A DNA stretch of 64,000 bases. It comes from Nepenthes gracilis (taxonomy: Eukaryota > Streptophyta > Magnoliopsida > Caryophyllales > Nepenthaceae). The position numbers and the translations under genes are program-made. The notes under the pieces were generated by a model. That model was not told the origin of the DNA, searched no databases, and saw only the letters and a program-made list of their open reading frames with translations. The stretch lies in the NCBI GenBank assembly GCA_033239525.1, contig BSYO01000009.1, positions 13,103,299 to 13,167,298 on the forward strand, given 5' to 3'. This document shows positions 1 to 12,989 of the stretch, in pieces. Position 1 is the first letter of the stretch, and each line of letters starts with the position of its first letter.

Positions 1-1466
1 TTACATGGGTGGTTGCCCTTGAGTTAAGTCAGTGGGAAGCCTATGACCAGAATATCTCCAAAACATGAGTCAACGGTCAGGATCTTTGCTCTGAGGATTT
101 ATAAGTATTGCTTATATGGAAATAGTTATCATCTAATTGACTCTAAAAGTTTGAGAAAATTATTTTACAAAAAGAGAGTTGATCATGCTACAGTGTAAAC
201 GGTTGGATTCACTTAATGACCGTAATGGTGAGTTTCGGTATCAGTCAGAAAAAATTGATCAAGTGGTAGTATAAGTTAGTGAGGTTGTTGAAGGATTATA
301 CTTATGAAATGTATTATCAGTCAAGAAGAATATTATTGCTAATGTTTTCAGTTGAAAATTTTTGAATTTCATGTGTTTGTTTCATGGGAGATGTCGAACA
401 AAATAAAGAGCTTTTCTATGTGATTGGTCTCAAAAGGATTGAGAATAGTGTTGTTGTATCTTCAGGTGCAGTATGTGCTTTTGAAGGAAATAAATTTGGG
501 TGATAAGATATAGTTGATGGATGCTTCGTGTTTAAGGGAGTTGTCCAAGTTTTGGGTAGTGAATTGCGAACAAATCTTAATGTTCAAGTAAGTGAGATGT
601 TTTTCTTTTGGAAAAAGATTTATATTCTGAATATCGAGGATATGAATTATGAATGAGAAGCCTCCATGGATTTTGATTTCGGGGTTATCGAGGACTGTGA
701 GAAATATGAATGCTGTTTGGGTATTGTGGATTGGGTATCTATAGATTGGCCCATTTAATGCTTATCCAGATGATGCATTGAATAGATTAAGTTGGATCGT
801 TGGTATACCAACGAAATGATGAGATTGCAAAGTATTTCAAATTTGAGGTTTCGAAAATGATTTCAAGTTTGTGTTAAAATTTTAAATAAGTTCGCTTGAG
901 ACATTGGGTGCCAAGTTAAATTTTGCTATGGCAATAATTTGCAATCAGACGATAGATGAGAGTGTTGCAGCAGATGTTTGTGGGCCATAGTCATCAGTCA
1001 TGAGATTGGATCTGAGGTTTGAAGTAAGAGATCAGATTTGTAACCCGATTGAAAATTCGAGAAGTGTAGTAAGATATTTCTGAAAATATCCTGAAAAGGA
1101 GAATTTTGAGTTTCAGGAATAGATGATAGATTGAGATTCTTTAGGCCATTTGAGTTTTTTGAGTGAATTGGAGAGATGACTTATGAATTAGCGTTGCCCT
1201 GAGTTTTGTGGATTGTTATGGTGTGTTTTATGTATGTATATTGGGAAGATATGTAAGTGATCTTTCATATGTGATTAAATGTGAGTTGTTGTTAATTTTG
1301 AGGAGCTATTTTATGTTGAGGTTTCTATTCAAATTTTGAGATAGAAAAGATTAGGTATTGAGGATCATGTTTTCGGAGGAATCTTTTGGTTGAGGTTAAG
1401 TTTGGAAGAATTATCTTTATTTGTTTGAAGATTGATGTGCGTAAATTTCAAGGACGAATTTTTATA
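1..1466 (+). pseudogene. Decayed Ty3/gypsy pol, RNase H to integrase
   Basis: No long frame survives, but familiar gypsy pol text can be read across frames on the plus strand. Around 85-215 the RNase H stretch reads ALRIYKYCLYG, then a DSKSL-like turn, matching the usual [11 protein letters not shown]...DHKSL of chromoviral RNase H. Around 1,165-1,270 the integrase C-terminal landmark TYELALP is visible, followed by the degenerate equivalent of the segment leading to the chromodomain. The last coding text, NFKDEFL, lies just before the polypurine tract at about 1,448-1,466. The frame is broken by many stops and indels, so this is an old, non-functional copy. Its mirror copy at 61,775-64,000 extends further upstream. 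The lineage is Ty3/gypsy; a finer clade is not certain. Confidence 0.75.
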
Positions 1467-1478
1467 AGTGAGGGAGAA
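1467..1478 (+). other. Polypurine tract of the decayed gypsy element
   Basis: AGTGAGGGAGAA lies directly before the LTR start TGTGATACCCC, the arrangement expected for plus-strand priming next to a 3' LTR. It therefore identifies the following LTR as the 3' LTR of the plus-strand element. Confidence 0.7.
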
Positions 1479-2374
1479 TGTGATACCCCAATTTTTCATC
1501 CGATTTTATTAAAATTATTTATTATTTTTGGGTAATATTGATGTGATAAAAATTAATTAAATATTGTGAGATTTTTGAGAATAATCGGAATTGTGGAGTG
1601 ACGCCCAGAGTGACTCATGCTATTGTTTGAGTATCGATTTAGATTTTGGAATATAAGAAAAGTAATATATATATATATAAGTAAAAAAATGAAGAAAACA
1701 GAAATCAAGAGGGTTTTGGGGATAGCGAAGGAAAAAAAGGGGAGAAGAGAGAGAGAGAGGCAGAGGCGTGCGAAGGGAGGAGGGAGAAAGGGGTGCGCAT
1801 TGGTAGAGAGTGGGCCCAATTCGAGTACCTCAGAGTATTCTTTTGGCAAATCTGCTTGGAATAAAATTGAGGCAAATATCCTCTAGTACTATGTTTGGTT
1901 TGATTTCATATTTGATAATATTTGACTACTATTTGGAAATTTTATTAAAATGCATGTTATTTTTATACACTCATCTGTTTATTCAGTACATGTATATATA
2001 TTTTACCGGTTGTTCGGTGGTTTTATACTGGTATTTGAGATTTGAGGATAAAATGTATTATAAATTATATGTTATTTTTTAGTATTTGATTCCTATTTTA
2101 TATTGGTAAATATGCGCAAAGCTTCTACGTAACTAAAATTTAAGAATTATGATTTATAGTCCATTTATGTTGAAATCCATGATTTTCTGCATATTTGCTT
2201 TTTATAAAAAAGTACCTGTTAAAGCCTAAGATTTAAATCCATATGAATATGATGTATCTATATTCTCAAGAATATGAAATTATGATTAAGTATTAAGAAA
2301 TTGAAACTCTACAATCTGTTATCTATTTTGGTATTTTCTCTCGGAGTGAGAAAATAAAAGAAAAGGACTATGAA
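1479..2374 (+). mobile_element. 3' LTR (LTR A), first part, split by insertion
   Basis: The LTR begins TGTGATACCCC after the polypurine tract. It contains a TA-repeat (1,664-1,678), a purine-rich GA stretch (1,735-1,790) and an AT-rich body. It is interrupted at 2,375 by the chromovirus array and resumes at 19,981. The uninterrupted mirror copy is at about 59,685-61,763. No convincing protein-coding ORF is present; the short frames here are chance. LTR length without the insertion is about 2.07 kb. Confidence 0.75.
2370..2374. other. Target site duplication ATGAA, left copy
   Basis: ATGAA precedes the TG of the inserted LTR and is repeated at 19,981-19,985 after the terminal CA. The mirror arm has a single copy at the corresponding empty site near 60,870 (written TTCAT there). 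Confidence 0.93.
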
Positions 2375-3774
2375 TGTGGCGACCCGAACCCGAATAACTC
2401 AAAAACGAAGCATCGGGCCGCACACGCGGAAATCAAAAATTTAAAACCAAATAAAGCCATTCAATAATCTAGTTCATATCAATTCTTAACTGCCTCATGA
2501 TAACCATACATCATCCATACAAAATTAAAAAGTCATAAAACCAACAGAAATTAAATAAGTTCCCTAATAATTTAAATCTAATCCTCTCATTCATCGGATC
2601 ATCTTCTCACGTCATTTTTCTAAGGCTAACCGCTATCATCTCAACTGGAGCCAAGAAAACACAAGGGTGAGCCAAAGCCCGACAAGCAATATAATCAATA
2701 ATGCCGATAACAATAAAAATCTCGGATATCAACTACTAAGGCTCTACACACCCTAACAACCTACTATATCCGAGATGGGAATACAACACGTCGTGGAATA
2801 CGACTCTAGGCAAAACGGTCCATAAGACCCGAACATCCAAAAATAACAAGAGTGCCAAAAACAACGGAAATCCCCTCGAATCCGATCTCAACGATACTTT
2901 GGGAACTTCCCGGCCTATATGTCAAAAACGACCAACACACTCACGATAACAATACAACATGGATTCTATCAATCCGAGTATCACAAGATCCACACAAGGA
3001 TATTGCCACCACAACAAATGAGGTACTCACAATCATATGGAATCACGAAGAATCTCCCTGGATCTTATTCCGCCAATGTGAACCAAAGGTCTCGATGTTC
3101 CCGCCACCGGGTACTTCAGACGGGCTACCCGATGCTCGCAAGTTTGGCCACCACCAAATCCATGGTCCACCGAGACTCGCGCTCACGAAGTACAGATGCC
3201 TCCCGAGCATGACCAACATCATGCTCTTCACAAGTCAAACCCAAAGATCTCCCGCCATGATATCCTCGATACCATGATCTACGATGTTCACAGAGCCATA
3301 AGCATCCCGCCACACTAGGCAATGTACCTCAACACCACCGAGATACGGAAAAAAAAGATTCGGATAAGAGTGTAGACCACATTAAAGTACCAAAGCCTCC
3401 CATTCGACAGATACTTCAATGTTTTCACCCACTCTCCTCAACCTTGACCGTAAGAAACCAACGAGTTCAAATACTCACACCACAAGTATAACACAAAGAA
3501 TACTTTTACAACTTCTGAATCGTAACGTCGTCAATGACGACAGAGACCGTACTCACACAACAATTCCAACACAAAGAATTGAATATCGGTACATCCAAAA
3601 AGGATTGCAAGGATCACAACGATGATCGGTTGGTATGTCTCACTATTCTTTCCAGTTCATTCGGAACGATGCCTACCACTAAGGCCAATAACATAACCAA
3701 TTATATTTTTATCCCACTAAATAATTTATTTAGCCCAGCCCAAAACTTACTTCAATTACATCTTTAAAATTTCA

Positions 3775-4040
3775 TTGGGCCCATGGCCCAATCACACAAC
3801 TACTCACACATTTCTTTATTATTATTGGGCCTTCAGCCCAAAACACACCTTTCACATACACACTCACACACACTGTTGGGCCCACAGCCCAACACACCCA
3901 CACATTACACAAATACACATTGGGCCCATGGCCCAAACACACACTATATACACCTTTTGTTGGGCCTTTGGCCCAACATCACTGTATTGGGCCTGCTGGG
4001 CCTCGGCCCAACACGCACGTGGGCCTTTGGCCCAACACTC
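3775..4040. promoter_or_regulatory. Cluster of TGGGCC / GGCCCA palindromes, LTR 1
   Basis: Short inverted units such as TTGGGCCCATGGCCCAA and TTGGGCCTTTGGCCCAA recur roughly every 30-60 bp, separated by CACA-rich spacers. TGGGCC is the core of plant 'site II' promoter elements bound by TCP factors. The corresponding clusters lie in LTR 2 (about 11,160-11,415) and LTR 3 (about 18,592-18,865). A TATA-like GTATAAATA follows about 270 bp to the right in each LTR. Regulatory function is inference. Confidence 0.5.
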
Positions 4041-4940
4041 TCACGCTCGTGGCGCTGACGGTATTCGCCGCCAACGGCCATGGCTGCGCCAATCCAGCCG
4101 GCCCAGACGTCCACTCCGGCTGCCTCCACACACACCCACGACTACCCGGCCCAGCCCCCACCGCTTCACGCACCACTACCCAACGCACGCCACAAAGCAG
4201 CTTCGCCGCTTCTCCCCATTTCGCAACACACACACACCGCAACACACGAACACGTAACGCACTCGACGGCCACCCTGAATACACCCACAAGTCCCGTGAT
4301 ATCGTATTTCGTATAAATAGTAAACCCAAACCGTACGCACTCCAAGCGATCAACACAACGCTGTTTCTTCATCGATTTAAACCGCAACACAAAACGAGTA
4401 AGGAACGATTCAAGATTTGGACATTGAAATCATATGACCAAGAAGAACAAACCGCAAAATGACAAGGAAACGGAAATCACTTGCAGATTGAAGAGAAACG
4501 CAGGAATACTTGCTCGATTAACACGGCTCGAGAACGGCTTTCAAATCGGCTCCGATTAAACCCCAGATCCGAAAACGGCGGCGTCACGGCGACTTCGCAG
4601 CAACCAAATGGCAACGGCAACGGCGACGAAACTCGACAACGGTTTTGGAAGACGACCTCAGGATGAACCACGGCTCCGATTTTCTTCTTCCTTCACTTCG
4701 CAGAACAACCCACAACCGTGCTTCATTTAAATCGGCGGTTCGGCCACAATGGAGCCGCAAGTAGAGAGAAGAGAGAGAGGGAGAGAACTTCGCAGACGAG
4801 GGCGAGAAAGAGGGAGAGAGGGAGATTGTGTGGGGAAATTGTGGGAAAATGGCGCCGGGAGCTTCGGGAAGAAGGTGGGAGCTGAGGTGGAAAAATGGAA
4901 ATGAATTTGATTTTTCTTTTTCTTTCGTTTTCTTTGAATT

Positions 4941-4960
4941 TAATATATATATATATTTTG

Positions 4961-5012
<52 letters not shown>

Positions 5013-5073
5013 GTTTATATATATATATATTTATTTATATATATATATATTTATTTATTTATATATTATTTTA
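4941..5073. repeat. AT / ATT microsatellites in LTR 1
   Basis: TA repeats, then AAT and ATT trinucleotide runs, then further TA repeats. The same composite microsatellite is in LTR 2 (about 12,331-12,463) and LTR 3 (about 19,774-19,907), with differing unit numbers. Confidence 0.9.
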
Positions 5074-5143
5074 TTAATACATTATAAAATAAATCTACTC
5101 AATTTTAACTTCAATTACTCCAATAAAATATCCGGTTGCTACA

Positions 5144-5160
5144 ATCCTCCCCTTAAAAGA
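5144..5160 (-). other. Polypurine tract of internal region A
   Basis: On the minus strand TTTTAAGGGGAGGAT lies directly upstream of the LTR start TGTAGCAACC. The same tract, slightly longer in G, lies at 12,535-12,553 for region B. Confidence 0.8.
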
Positions 5161-5189
5161 ATTTCGTCCTCGAAATACAATCTCAACCA

Positions 5190-5570
5190 CTAAACAAATG
5201 GGAATATTTTTCCTGACCTCATCCTCCAACTCCCACGTTGCTTCGCGCTTGAGTGTGATGACTCCACTGAACCTTCACCATCGGAATCACCTTCTGTCGC
5301 AACGTCTTATCTTGACGATCCAATATCTTCATTGGTTGTTCTTCAAAAGATAGATCCTCACGAACACGTAACGCCGAATAATCAATCACGTGCGTTGGAT
5401 CGTACACATATTTCCGTAACATGGAAACATGGAAGACATTGTGCACTCCAGATAAAGCTGGTGGTAAGGCCAATTTGTAAGCAACCTCACCGACACGCTC
5501 CAATATCTCGAAAGGCCCAATGAAACGCGGTCTGAGCTTTCCTTTCATGCCAAAACGAGACACACCCTTC
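5190..5570 (-). pseudogene. Integrase C-terminus and chromodomain-like tail, copy A
   Basis: The frame 5,563-5,219 reads from SRFGMKGKL through FIGPFEILERVGEVAYKLALP, HNVFHVSMLRKYV and DPTHVIDY to KVQWSHH. This is the gypsy integrase tail followed by a chromodomain-like segment. The final WELEDEV region seen in copy B is lost to a frameshift after KVQWSHHT. In chromoviruses this region helps target integration to heterochromatin. Copy B (12,956-12,576) is the better preserved version. Confidence 0.8.
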
Positions 5571-8500
5571 CATGGGGAAACCTTGGTAAAGACGCTGTCA
5601 CCAACTTCAATTGAAGATCACGACGTCGCCGATCAAAGATAACTCTTTGTCTCGGCTCCCGAGCCTCGCAGGCAAGCGCTCTCTAATCAAGCTGATCTTA
5701 GCGGTAGTCTCCTGCACTATGTCAGGACCCATGATCCTACGATCTCCAACCTCCTCCCAGCCTAATCGGTGATCGACACTTCCGCCCATAGAGTGCTTCA
5801 AATGGGGCCATACGATGCTCGACCGATAGCCGTTGTTATAAGCAAGTCGGCTAACGCCAAGTGTGAATCCAACTACCACCGGATCGAGAACGGATAAACG
5901 CAGCATATCCTCAAGGGTCTGAATGGTCCTTCAGATGGCCATCGATCTGAGGATGAAAAGCTGTGCTTGAACTTAATTTCACTCCAACTCGATGCAAACT
6001 CCGCCAAAATCGAGACAAAGCGAGGGTCTCTCGTCGGAGATAATGGTCTGGCACTCCATGCAATCCGACAATCTCCTCAATGTATAGTCCGCCAAACGTT
6101 CTAAGGGCAGCGTAACTCCGGTGGCCAAAAAAATGGTGATTTCACAAACGGTCGATTACCACCCAAAACAAGTCATGTCCTCTGCCCGGTCTTAGGGAGT
6201 CCATCCACAAAGTCCATGGCAATGTGCTCCCACTTCCATCTGGAATAGGCATCGATCGAAGCTTCCCGCACTGGATCCGGTGCTCAGCCTTCACTCCGAC
6301 ATATCGTGCAACGAGCAACAAAATCAGCAACATCCTTCTTCAATCCTCTCCACCAGAACATCCTTCTCAAATCCTGGTACATCTTGGCACTACCGTGGTG
6401 AATGGTGTATCTAGACCGATGTGCCTCCTCAAGAATCTCGCCTCGCAATTCTTTGACATCAGAACACACAACCCGATCCCGAAATCCGAGAGCACCATCC
6501 TTACCGAGATGAAACCCGCTCGGTGATCACTTTGCCCGCCTCCTCACGGATCAACACTAACAATGGATCTTCATGTTGAGTTTCTTTGATGCGACCAATG
6601 AAAAGCGGTTGCACTTGCAAGTATGACATCAGTGGCTCGTGTATCATCCGAGTGCAACTCTAGCCGGGAGTCCTCAATCGACTCAAACATCCGCCGCTCC
6701 CGTATCATCATGCTCGCCACCATCCCTTTTGACTTTCGCTCAAAGCATCCGCCCACGACATTCGCCTTTCCGGGCTTATACTGGATGTCGCAGCCATAGT
6801 CCTTCGCAGCTCTAGCCACCTTCGCCGCTCTCATATTGAGCTCCTTCCGAGAACAGATACTTGGACTTTTGTGATCCGTGAAGATAACAAAAGTCTCGCC
6901 ATACAAATAGTGTCTCCAAATCTTCAAGGCAAACACGATGGCAGCCAACTCCATGTCATGCGTCGGGTATCTAGTCTCGTAAGGTTTCAGATTGAGAGAT
7001 CCATAAGCAACGACCTTCTCGTGGCTGCATCAAGACACACCCAAGACCTCTCAATGATGCATCGCAAAATACCTCAAACCTCCAGAGCTATCGGGAATTG
7101 TCAACACAGTGCGAGACGTCAACCGCCTCTTAAGCTCCCGGAAAACTCGGGTCTCGCACCGATCAGTCGGATGAACTTTGCATTCTACGAGTCAACTTGG
7201 TCATAGCCCCGAAATGCTTGAGAAGTCCTTGACAAATCTCGATAGTAACCGCTAACCCAAGGAAGCTTCGTAGATTGGGCAAGCAGTGGGTTGCGACAAC
7301 CCGCGATTGCCTCAATCTTAGCGGGATCCACGGATACTCGACTAGAAATAATATGGCCAGAAAAGTCACACGACTAAGCGTAACTCACATTTCTTGAGTT
7401 TCCCATAGAGTTGAACCTCCCGAAGAGTTCCCGATACAACTCTCAAATGCTCCTCGTGCTCCCTCATTAGACCGAGAGTACACCAAAATATAAATCGATG
7501 AACACCACCACAAAATGATCTAGATACGGCTTGAACACTCGGTTCATCATATCCATGAATGCCGCAGGCGCATTGAGTCGATCCAGATGGCATTACCACA
7601 AATTCATAATGCCCATAGCGATCCAAGGCCGTCTTAGCAATGCTCGGACTCTCGAATGCGCATTTGGTGATATCGAACGAAGATCAATCTTAGAGAACAC
7701 TTGTGCTCCCTTGATTGATCAAATAGATCATCGATCCTCGAAGCGGATATTTGTTCTTTACCGTAACCTTGTTGAGCTCACGTAATCGATGCACAATCTC
7801 ATGGATCCATCCTTCTTCTTCACAAATAGAACAGGGGGCTAAGGCGATGTGCTAGGGAATGAAACCCAAGTCTAAAAGTTCCCCAGTTGGGTCTTCACTC
7901 TCTCAATTCCGCCGGCGCCATTCGGTATGGGCCTTGGAAATAGGGCGGCACCAGACGGCTCAATAGAAAAATCCATCCCTTTCAGCAAGGCCCGGGAAGC
8001 TCATCCGGAAATACATCGGCAAACTCACGCACAGGAATATCTTCCAATTTTGGTTCGAGGGGCGGCTTCCACGATACATATGCTAAGAAGCCTCTACTGC
8101 CTCCAAGTAGCAAATGTCTAGCATGCAGGGCCGAAATGATTGGAAGAGAACCTCTACCGCCCACGCTGAAATTGGAAGGTGGAAACTGCAGTGGATTAAA
8201 GCGTATGAGCTTCTTTTACCGATCCAATCTTTGGCATGGCAGCGGCCAACCAATCCATCCCGAGGATAGCATCGAATTCCAACATATCCGGTGGAATCGG
8301 ATCTACTCGGAGACAATGATCTCCTATTCGAGTCGTACAACCCTCAAACACTACATCCATCAAAACAGACTCCCCAGCGGAGTGGATACAGCAAGGTGAA
8401 ATCTAATGGCAAGCTGCACGGGCTCCCGAATGTGGAACAAAGCGAGACGCCACAAAGGAATGAGTGGCTCCCGAATGAATAGAACATAGCGGGATAGTCA

Positions 8501-9600
8501 CATATATGAATGGTACCTTGAACAACGTCGGGTGAGTCTCGAGCTCTTTGCTCGATGACTGCATATACGTCCCGAGATCTCTGCGGCCTCTGCTGTCCTG
8601 CTGTCCCGGGCACTCCTTGCCTTGGTGCTCTGCCAATCCTTGCTGAAATGTCCAGCCTTGCCATGATTGTAACATGTCAAGGCAATGAAAACTCTCTGGA
8701 GATCGGTCTTTGGTGGAAATGGCGAAGGATGGGTAGGTGCGGACGATGATGCGGTGCAATACCTAGCGATATGTCACATCTTCGGCACTTGAAACACGAC
8801 TTTTCCTCCTTGACCTTTGAAAGTCGGACGCTTTTTGAAAGAAGAGTCTCTTTGAGGTCCAATCCACCGAGTGCTCTTGATCACTGCTGAATCGGCCTCT
8901 CTAATCAGGCACTCTGATAATCATGGCGCGCTTGAACTGCGCCATACTCCTCGGAATCAAAAGGAAGTAGCTGCATCCCGAATGACGTCGATCAATCCAT
9001 CTTGAAATCGCCGGCCTTCCTCTCTTGGTATCCACCAGTAAGGAGCAAATCGAGACAAGGCGATAAAGCGGGCCTAAATCTTGGCGACCGTCATGCTCCT
9101 TGGCGCAAAGACATAAACTCTGCCTCCTTTCTAGTTCCGACACGGAGGGAAAGTACTTGTTGTTGAAGTGCCGGCTGAAACTCCTCCCAGTGAGCGTGTC
9201 CGCGCCCGTGCAATTCCCGCTTGGCATCTTCCACCAATGGTCGCCTCTCCCGACCAAAGCGATGTGGCCCGAGCCGGACCATATCGGTCGGCTCAACGGA
9301 TGACCTCAAAAGCTTTTTCCATCCGTGACATCCAATCCTCCGCTATCATCGGGTCGGGTAAACCCATGAGCTCGGGGACCAGTCAAGAAAATCACGCTTG
9401 AACACACGACGCCTCGATCCAAAGCATGATGGTGATCTCCTGCTCTTCGAAGTGCTGCCCGGGGGTCCTAGAGCTTGAGCACTAATAGCTTGGTTCACCA
9501 AGCTCGCCATATCCGTAGAGCACTCCCCGGACTGCATTTCTTCATTTGCTTGCATGCTCAGCACGCTAGGTAATCGATCGTTAACACCGTTGTTGGACAT
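5570..9600 (-). pseudogene. Gag-pol remnant A (broken)
   Basis: On the minus strand from the gag start near 9,600 (MSNNGV) the order is gag (about 9,600-8,700), zinc-knuckle and protease remnants (about 8,690-8,400), RT (about 8,080-7,370), RNase H (about 7,110-6,650) and integrase (about 6,470-5,620). RNase H text such as [19 protein letters not shown] (6,912-6,856) and integrase zinc text VADFVARCTIC are clear. Frames change every one to three hundred bases because of small indels. Relative to internal region B many of these fall at CAG or CTG trinucleotides; for example copy A reads NMRAAKVARAAKDYG where copy B reads [15 protein letters not shown]. The copy cannot encode a polyprotein as written; part of the damage may be consensus error. 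Confidence 0.85.
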
Positions 9601-9759
9601 CCTAGAAATAACTTGATTTAAAGTCAGTATTTAGTCCGCGAATCCTCTAAATCTTTGAATACTACCCATGACACCAATACTCAATTAAATTTTCATGATC
9701 CAAAATATCACACCAATTCCTTAGACTCCAAATCCTTGATCAACTCCACGGGAGCTAAC

Positions 9760-9776
9760 TTTTCCGATACCATTTC
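9760..9776 (-). other. Primer binding site, internal region A
   Basis: On the minus strand, four bases after the LTR end CGCCACA, the sequence TGGTATCGGAAAAG follows. It resembles the initiator tRNA-Met primer site TGGTATCAGAGC used by many plant gypsy elements, matching in its first seven bases. The equivalent at 17,188-17,204 reads TGGTATCGTGAG. Confidence 0.6.
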
Positions 9777-12369
9777 TGTGGCGACCCGAACCCGAATAAC
9801 TCAAAACGAAGCATCGGGCGCACACGCGGAAATCAAAAATTTAAAACCAAATAAAGCCATTCAATAATCTAGTTCATATCAATTCTTAAGCGCCTCATGA
9901 TAACCATACATCATCCATACAAAATTAAAAAGTCATAAAACCAACGAAATTAAATAAGTTCCCTAATAATTTAAATCTAATCCTCTCATTCATCAAGGAT
10001 CATCTTCTCACGTCTTTGTTTCTTCGGGCTAACCGCTATCATCTCAACTGGAGCCAAGAAAACACAAGGGTGAGCCAAAGCCCGACAAGCAATATAATCA
10101 ATAATGCTGACAACAATAAAAATCTCGGATATCAACTACTAAGGCTCTACACACCCTAACAACCTACTATATCAGGAGACAGAATACAACACGTCGTGAA
10201 TACGACTCTAGGCAAAACAGTCCATAAGACCCGAACATCCAAAAATAACAAGAGTGCCAAAAACAACGGAAATCCGGAATCCGATCTCAACGATACTTTG
10301 GGAACTTCCCCCGGTCTATATGTCGGAAACGACCAACACACTCACGATAACAATACAACATGGATTCTCTGAATCGAGTATCACAAGATCCACACAAGGA
10401 TATTGCCACCACAACAAATGAGGTACTCACAATCATATGGAATCACGAAGAATCTCCGGATCTTATTCCGCTCTTTTGTGAACCAAAGGCTGCGTATGTT
10501 CCCGCCCACCGGGTACTTGCAGGCTGCGATGCTCGTAAGTTTGGCCACCGACCAAATCCATGGTCCACCGAGACTGCGCTCACGAAATCTGAGGCGTCTC
10601 GAGCATGACCAACATCATGCTCTTCACAAGTCAAACCCAGCATCTCCCGCCATGATATCCTCGATACCATGATCTACGATGTTCACAGAGCCATAAGCAT
10701 CCCGCCACACTAGGCAATGTACCTCAACACCACCAGGATACGGAAATCGAGTATCGGATAAGTGTAGACCACATTAAAGTACCAAAGCCTCCCATTCGAC
10801 CAGATACTTCAATGTTTTCACCCACTCTCCTCAACCTTGACCGTAAGAAACCAACGAGTTCAAATACTCACACCACAAGTATAACACAAAGAATACTTTA
10901 CAACTTCCGAGCGAACGTCGTTCGGTGCCGACAGCACCGTACTCACACAACAATTCCAACACAAAGAATTGAATATCGGTACATCAAAAAGGATTGCAAG
11001 GATCACAATATGATCGGTTTGTTGTCTCACTATTCTTTCCAGTTCATTCGGAGCGATGCCTACCACTAAGGCCAATAACATAACCAATTATATTTTTATC
11101 CCACTAAATAATTTATTTAGCCCTTGACCAAAACTTACTTCAATTACATCTTTAAAATTTCATTGGGCCCATGGCCCAATCACACAACTTCTCACACATT
11201 TCTTTATTATTATTGGGCCTTCAGCCCAAAACACACCTTTCACATACACACTCACACACACTGTTGGGCCCACAGCCCAACACACCCACACATTACACAA
11301 ATACACATTGGGCCCATGGCCCAAACACACACTATATACACCACTGTTGGGCCTTTGGCCCAACATCACCTGTGTTGGGCCTCGGCCCAACACGCACGTT
11401 GGGCCTTTGGCCTAACACTCTCACTTCGTGGCGCCGACGGTATTCGCTGCCGTCAACGGCCATGGCCGCCGCCAATCCAGCCGGCCCAGACGTCCACTCC
11501 GGCTGCCTCCACACACACCCACGACTACCCGGCCCGGCCCGGCCGCTTCACGCACCACTACCCAACGCACGCACACGCCAGCTTCGCCGCTTCTCCCTCA
11601 TTCCCGCAACACACACACACACCGCAACACACGAACACAGAACGCACTCATCACGGCCACCCCGAATACACCCACAAGTCCCATTATCTCGTATTTCGTA
11701 TAAATACTAACCCAAACCGCACGCACTCCAAGCGATCGAACACAACGCTCGTTTCTTCATCGATTTAAACCGGCAACACAAAAAGAGTAAGGAGCGATTG
11801 AAGATTTGGACATTGAAATCATATGACCGAAGAAGAACAAACCGCAAAATGACAAGGAAACGGAAATCACTTGCAGATTGAAGAGCAACGACAGGAATAC
11901 TTGCCGATTAACACGGCTCGAGAACGGCTTCAAATCGGCTCCGGTTCCGGCCAGATCTGAAAAGCGGGCCGGCGTCGGCGACTTCGCAGCAACCAAATGG
12001 CAACGGCAACGGCGACGAAACTTCGACAACGGTTTTGGAAAGACGACCTCGGGATGAACCACGGCTCCGATTTTCTTCTTCCTTCACTTCGCAGAGCAAC
12101 CCACAACCGTGCTTCATTTAAATCGACGGTTCGGCCACAATGGAGCCGTTGCGAGAGAGAAGAGAGAGAGGGGAGAGAACCGCAGACGAGGCGAGAAAGA
12201 GGAGAGAGAGGGAGATTGTGAGGGAAATTGTGGGAAAATGGCGCCGGGAGCTTCGGGAAGAAGGTGGGAGCTGAGGTGGAAAAATGGAAATGAATTTGAT
12301 TTTTCTTTTTCTTTCGTTTTCTTTGAATTTAATATATATATATATTTTGATTTAATAATAATAATAATA

Positions 12370-12401
<32 letters not shown>

Positions 12402-12534
12402 GTTTATATATATATATATTTATTTATATATATATATATATTTATTTATTTATATATTATTTTATTAATACATTATAAAATAAATCTACTCAATTTTAAC
12501 TTCAATTACTCCAATAAAATATCCGGTTGCTACA
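9777..12534 (-). repeat. LTR copy 2 (shared central LTR)
   Basis: 2,758 bp. It begins TGTGGCGACCC on the plus strand and ends GGTTGCTACA. It acts as the 5' LTR of internal region A and the 3' LTR of internal region B, which is why no target duplication flanks it. Content is as for LTR 1, with a TATA-like sequence near 11,698-11,706. Confidence 0.9.
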
Positions 12535-12553
12535 ATCCTCCCCCCTTAAAAGA
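12535..12553 (-). other. Polypurine tract of internal region B
   Basis: On the minus strand TTTTAAGGGGGGAGGAT precedes the LTR start TGTAGCAACC. Confidence 0.8.
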
Positions 12554-12575
12554 ATTTCGTCCTCGAAATACAATC

Positions 12576-12956
12576 TCAACCACTAAACAAATGGGAATAT
12601 TTTTCCTTGACCTCATCCTCCAACTCCCACGTTGCTTCGCGTTCAGTGTGATGACTCCACTGAACCTTCACCATCGGAATCACCTTCTGTCGCAACGTCT
12701 TATCTTGACGATCCAATATCTTCATTGGTTGTTCTTCAAAAGATAGATCCTCACGAACACGTAACGCCGAATAATCAATCACGTGCGTTGGATCGTACAC
12801 ATATTTCCGTAACATGGAAACATGGAAGACATTGTGCACTCCAGAGATAAAGTGGTGGTAAGGCCAATTTGTAAGCAACCTCACCGACACGCTCCAATAT
12901 CTCGAAGGCCCAATGAAACGCGGTGCGAGCTTTCCTTTCATGCCAAAACGAGACAC
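12576..12956 (-). pseudogene. Integrase C-terminus with chromodomain-like tail, copy B
   Basis: The frame of 126 codons ends with the natural stop of the polyprotein. It reads SRFGMKGKLAPRFIGP, then HNVFHVSMLRKYVYDPTHVI, and ends with KVQWSHHTEREATWELEDEV and KEKYSHLF. This W-x-H...EATWE...YPxLF layout is the degenerate chromodomain found at the C-terminus of Tekay/Del-type chromoviral integrases. A frameshift near 12,890 separates it from FEILERVGEVAYKLALP, read in the 13,071-12,775 frame. The segment normally tethers the integration complex to heterochromatin. Confidence 0.85.
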
Positions 12957-12989
12957 CCTTCCATGGGGAAACCTTCGAAAAGACTGTCA

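Larger units (their letters stand above)
2375..5143 (-). repeat. LTR copy 1 (3' LTR of internal region A)
   Basis: 2,769 bp. On the minus strand it starts at 5,143 with TGTAGCAACCGG, directly after the purine tract of internal region A. It contains AT and ATT microsatellites (4,941-5,073), a GA-rich stretch (4,765-4,825), a TATA-like sequence near 4,308-4,318 readable on both strands, and a TGGGCC palindrome cluster (3,775-4,040). Histidine- and threonine-rich frames here are translations of CACA-rich simple sequence, not genes. Confidence 0.9.

Noticed and set aside
3775..4462. Histidine/threonine-rich frames of 90-180 codons in the LTRs (also at 11,124-11,768 and 18,596-19,324)
   Set aside because: They translate CACA-rich and TGGGCC-rich LTR sequence, occur in overlapping frames and on both strands, and are not conserved in frame between the three LTRs.
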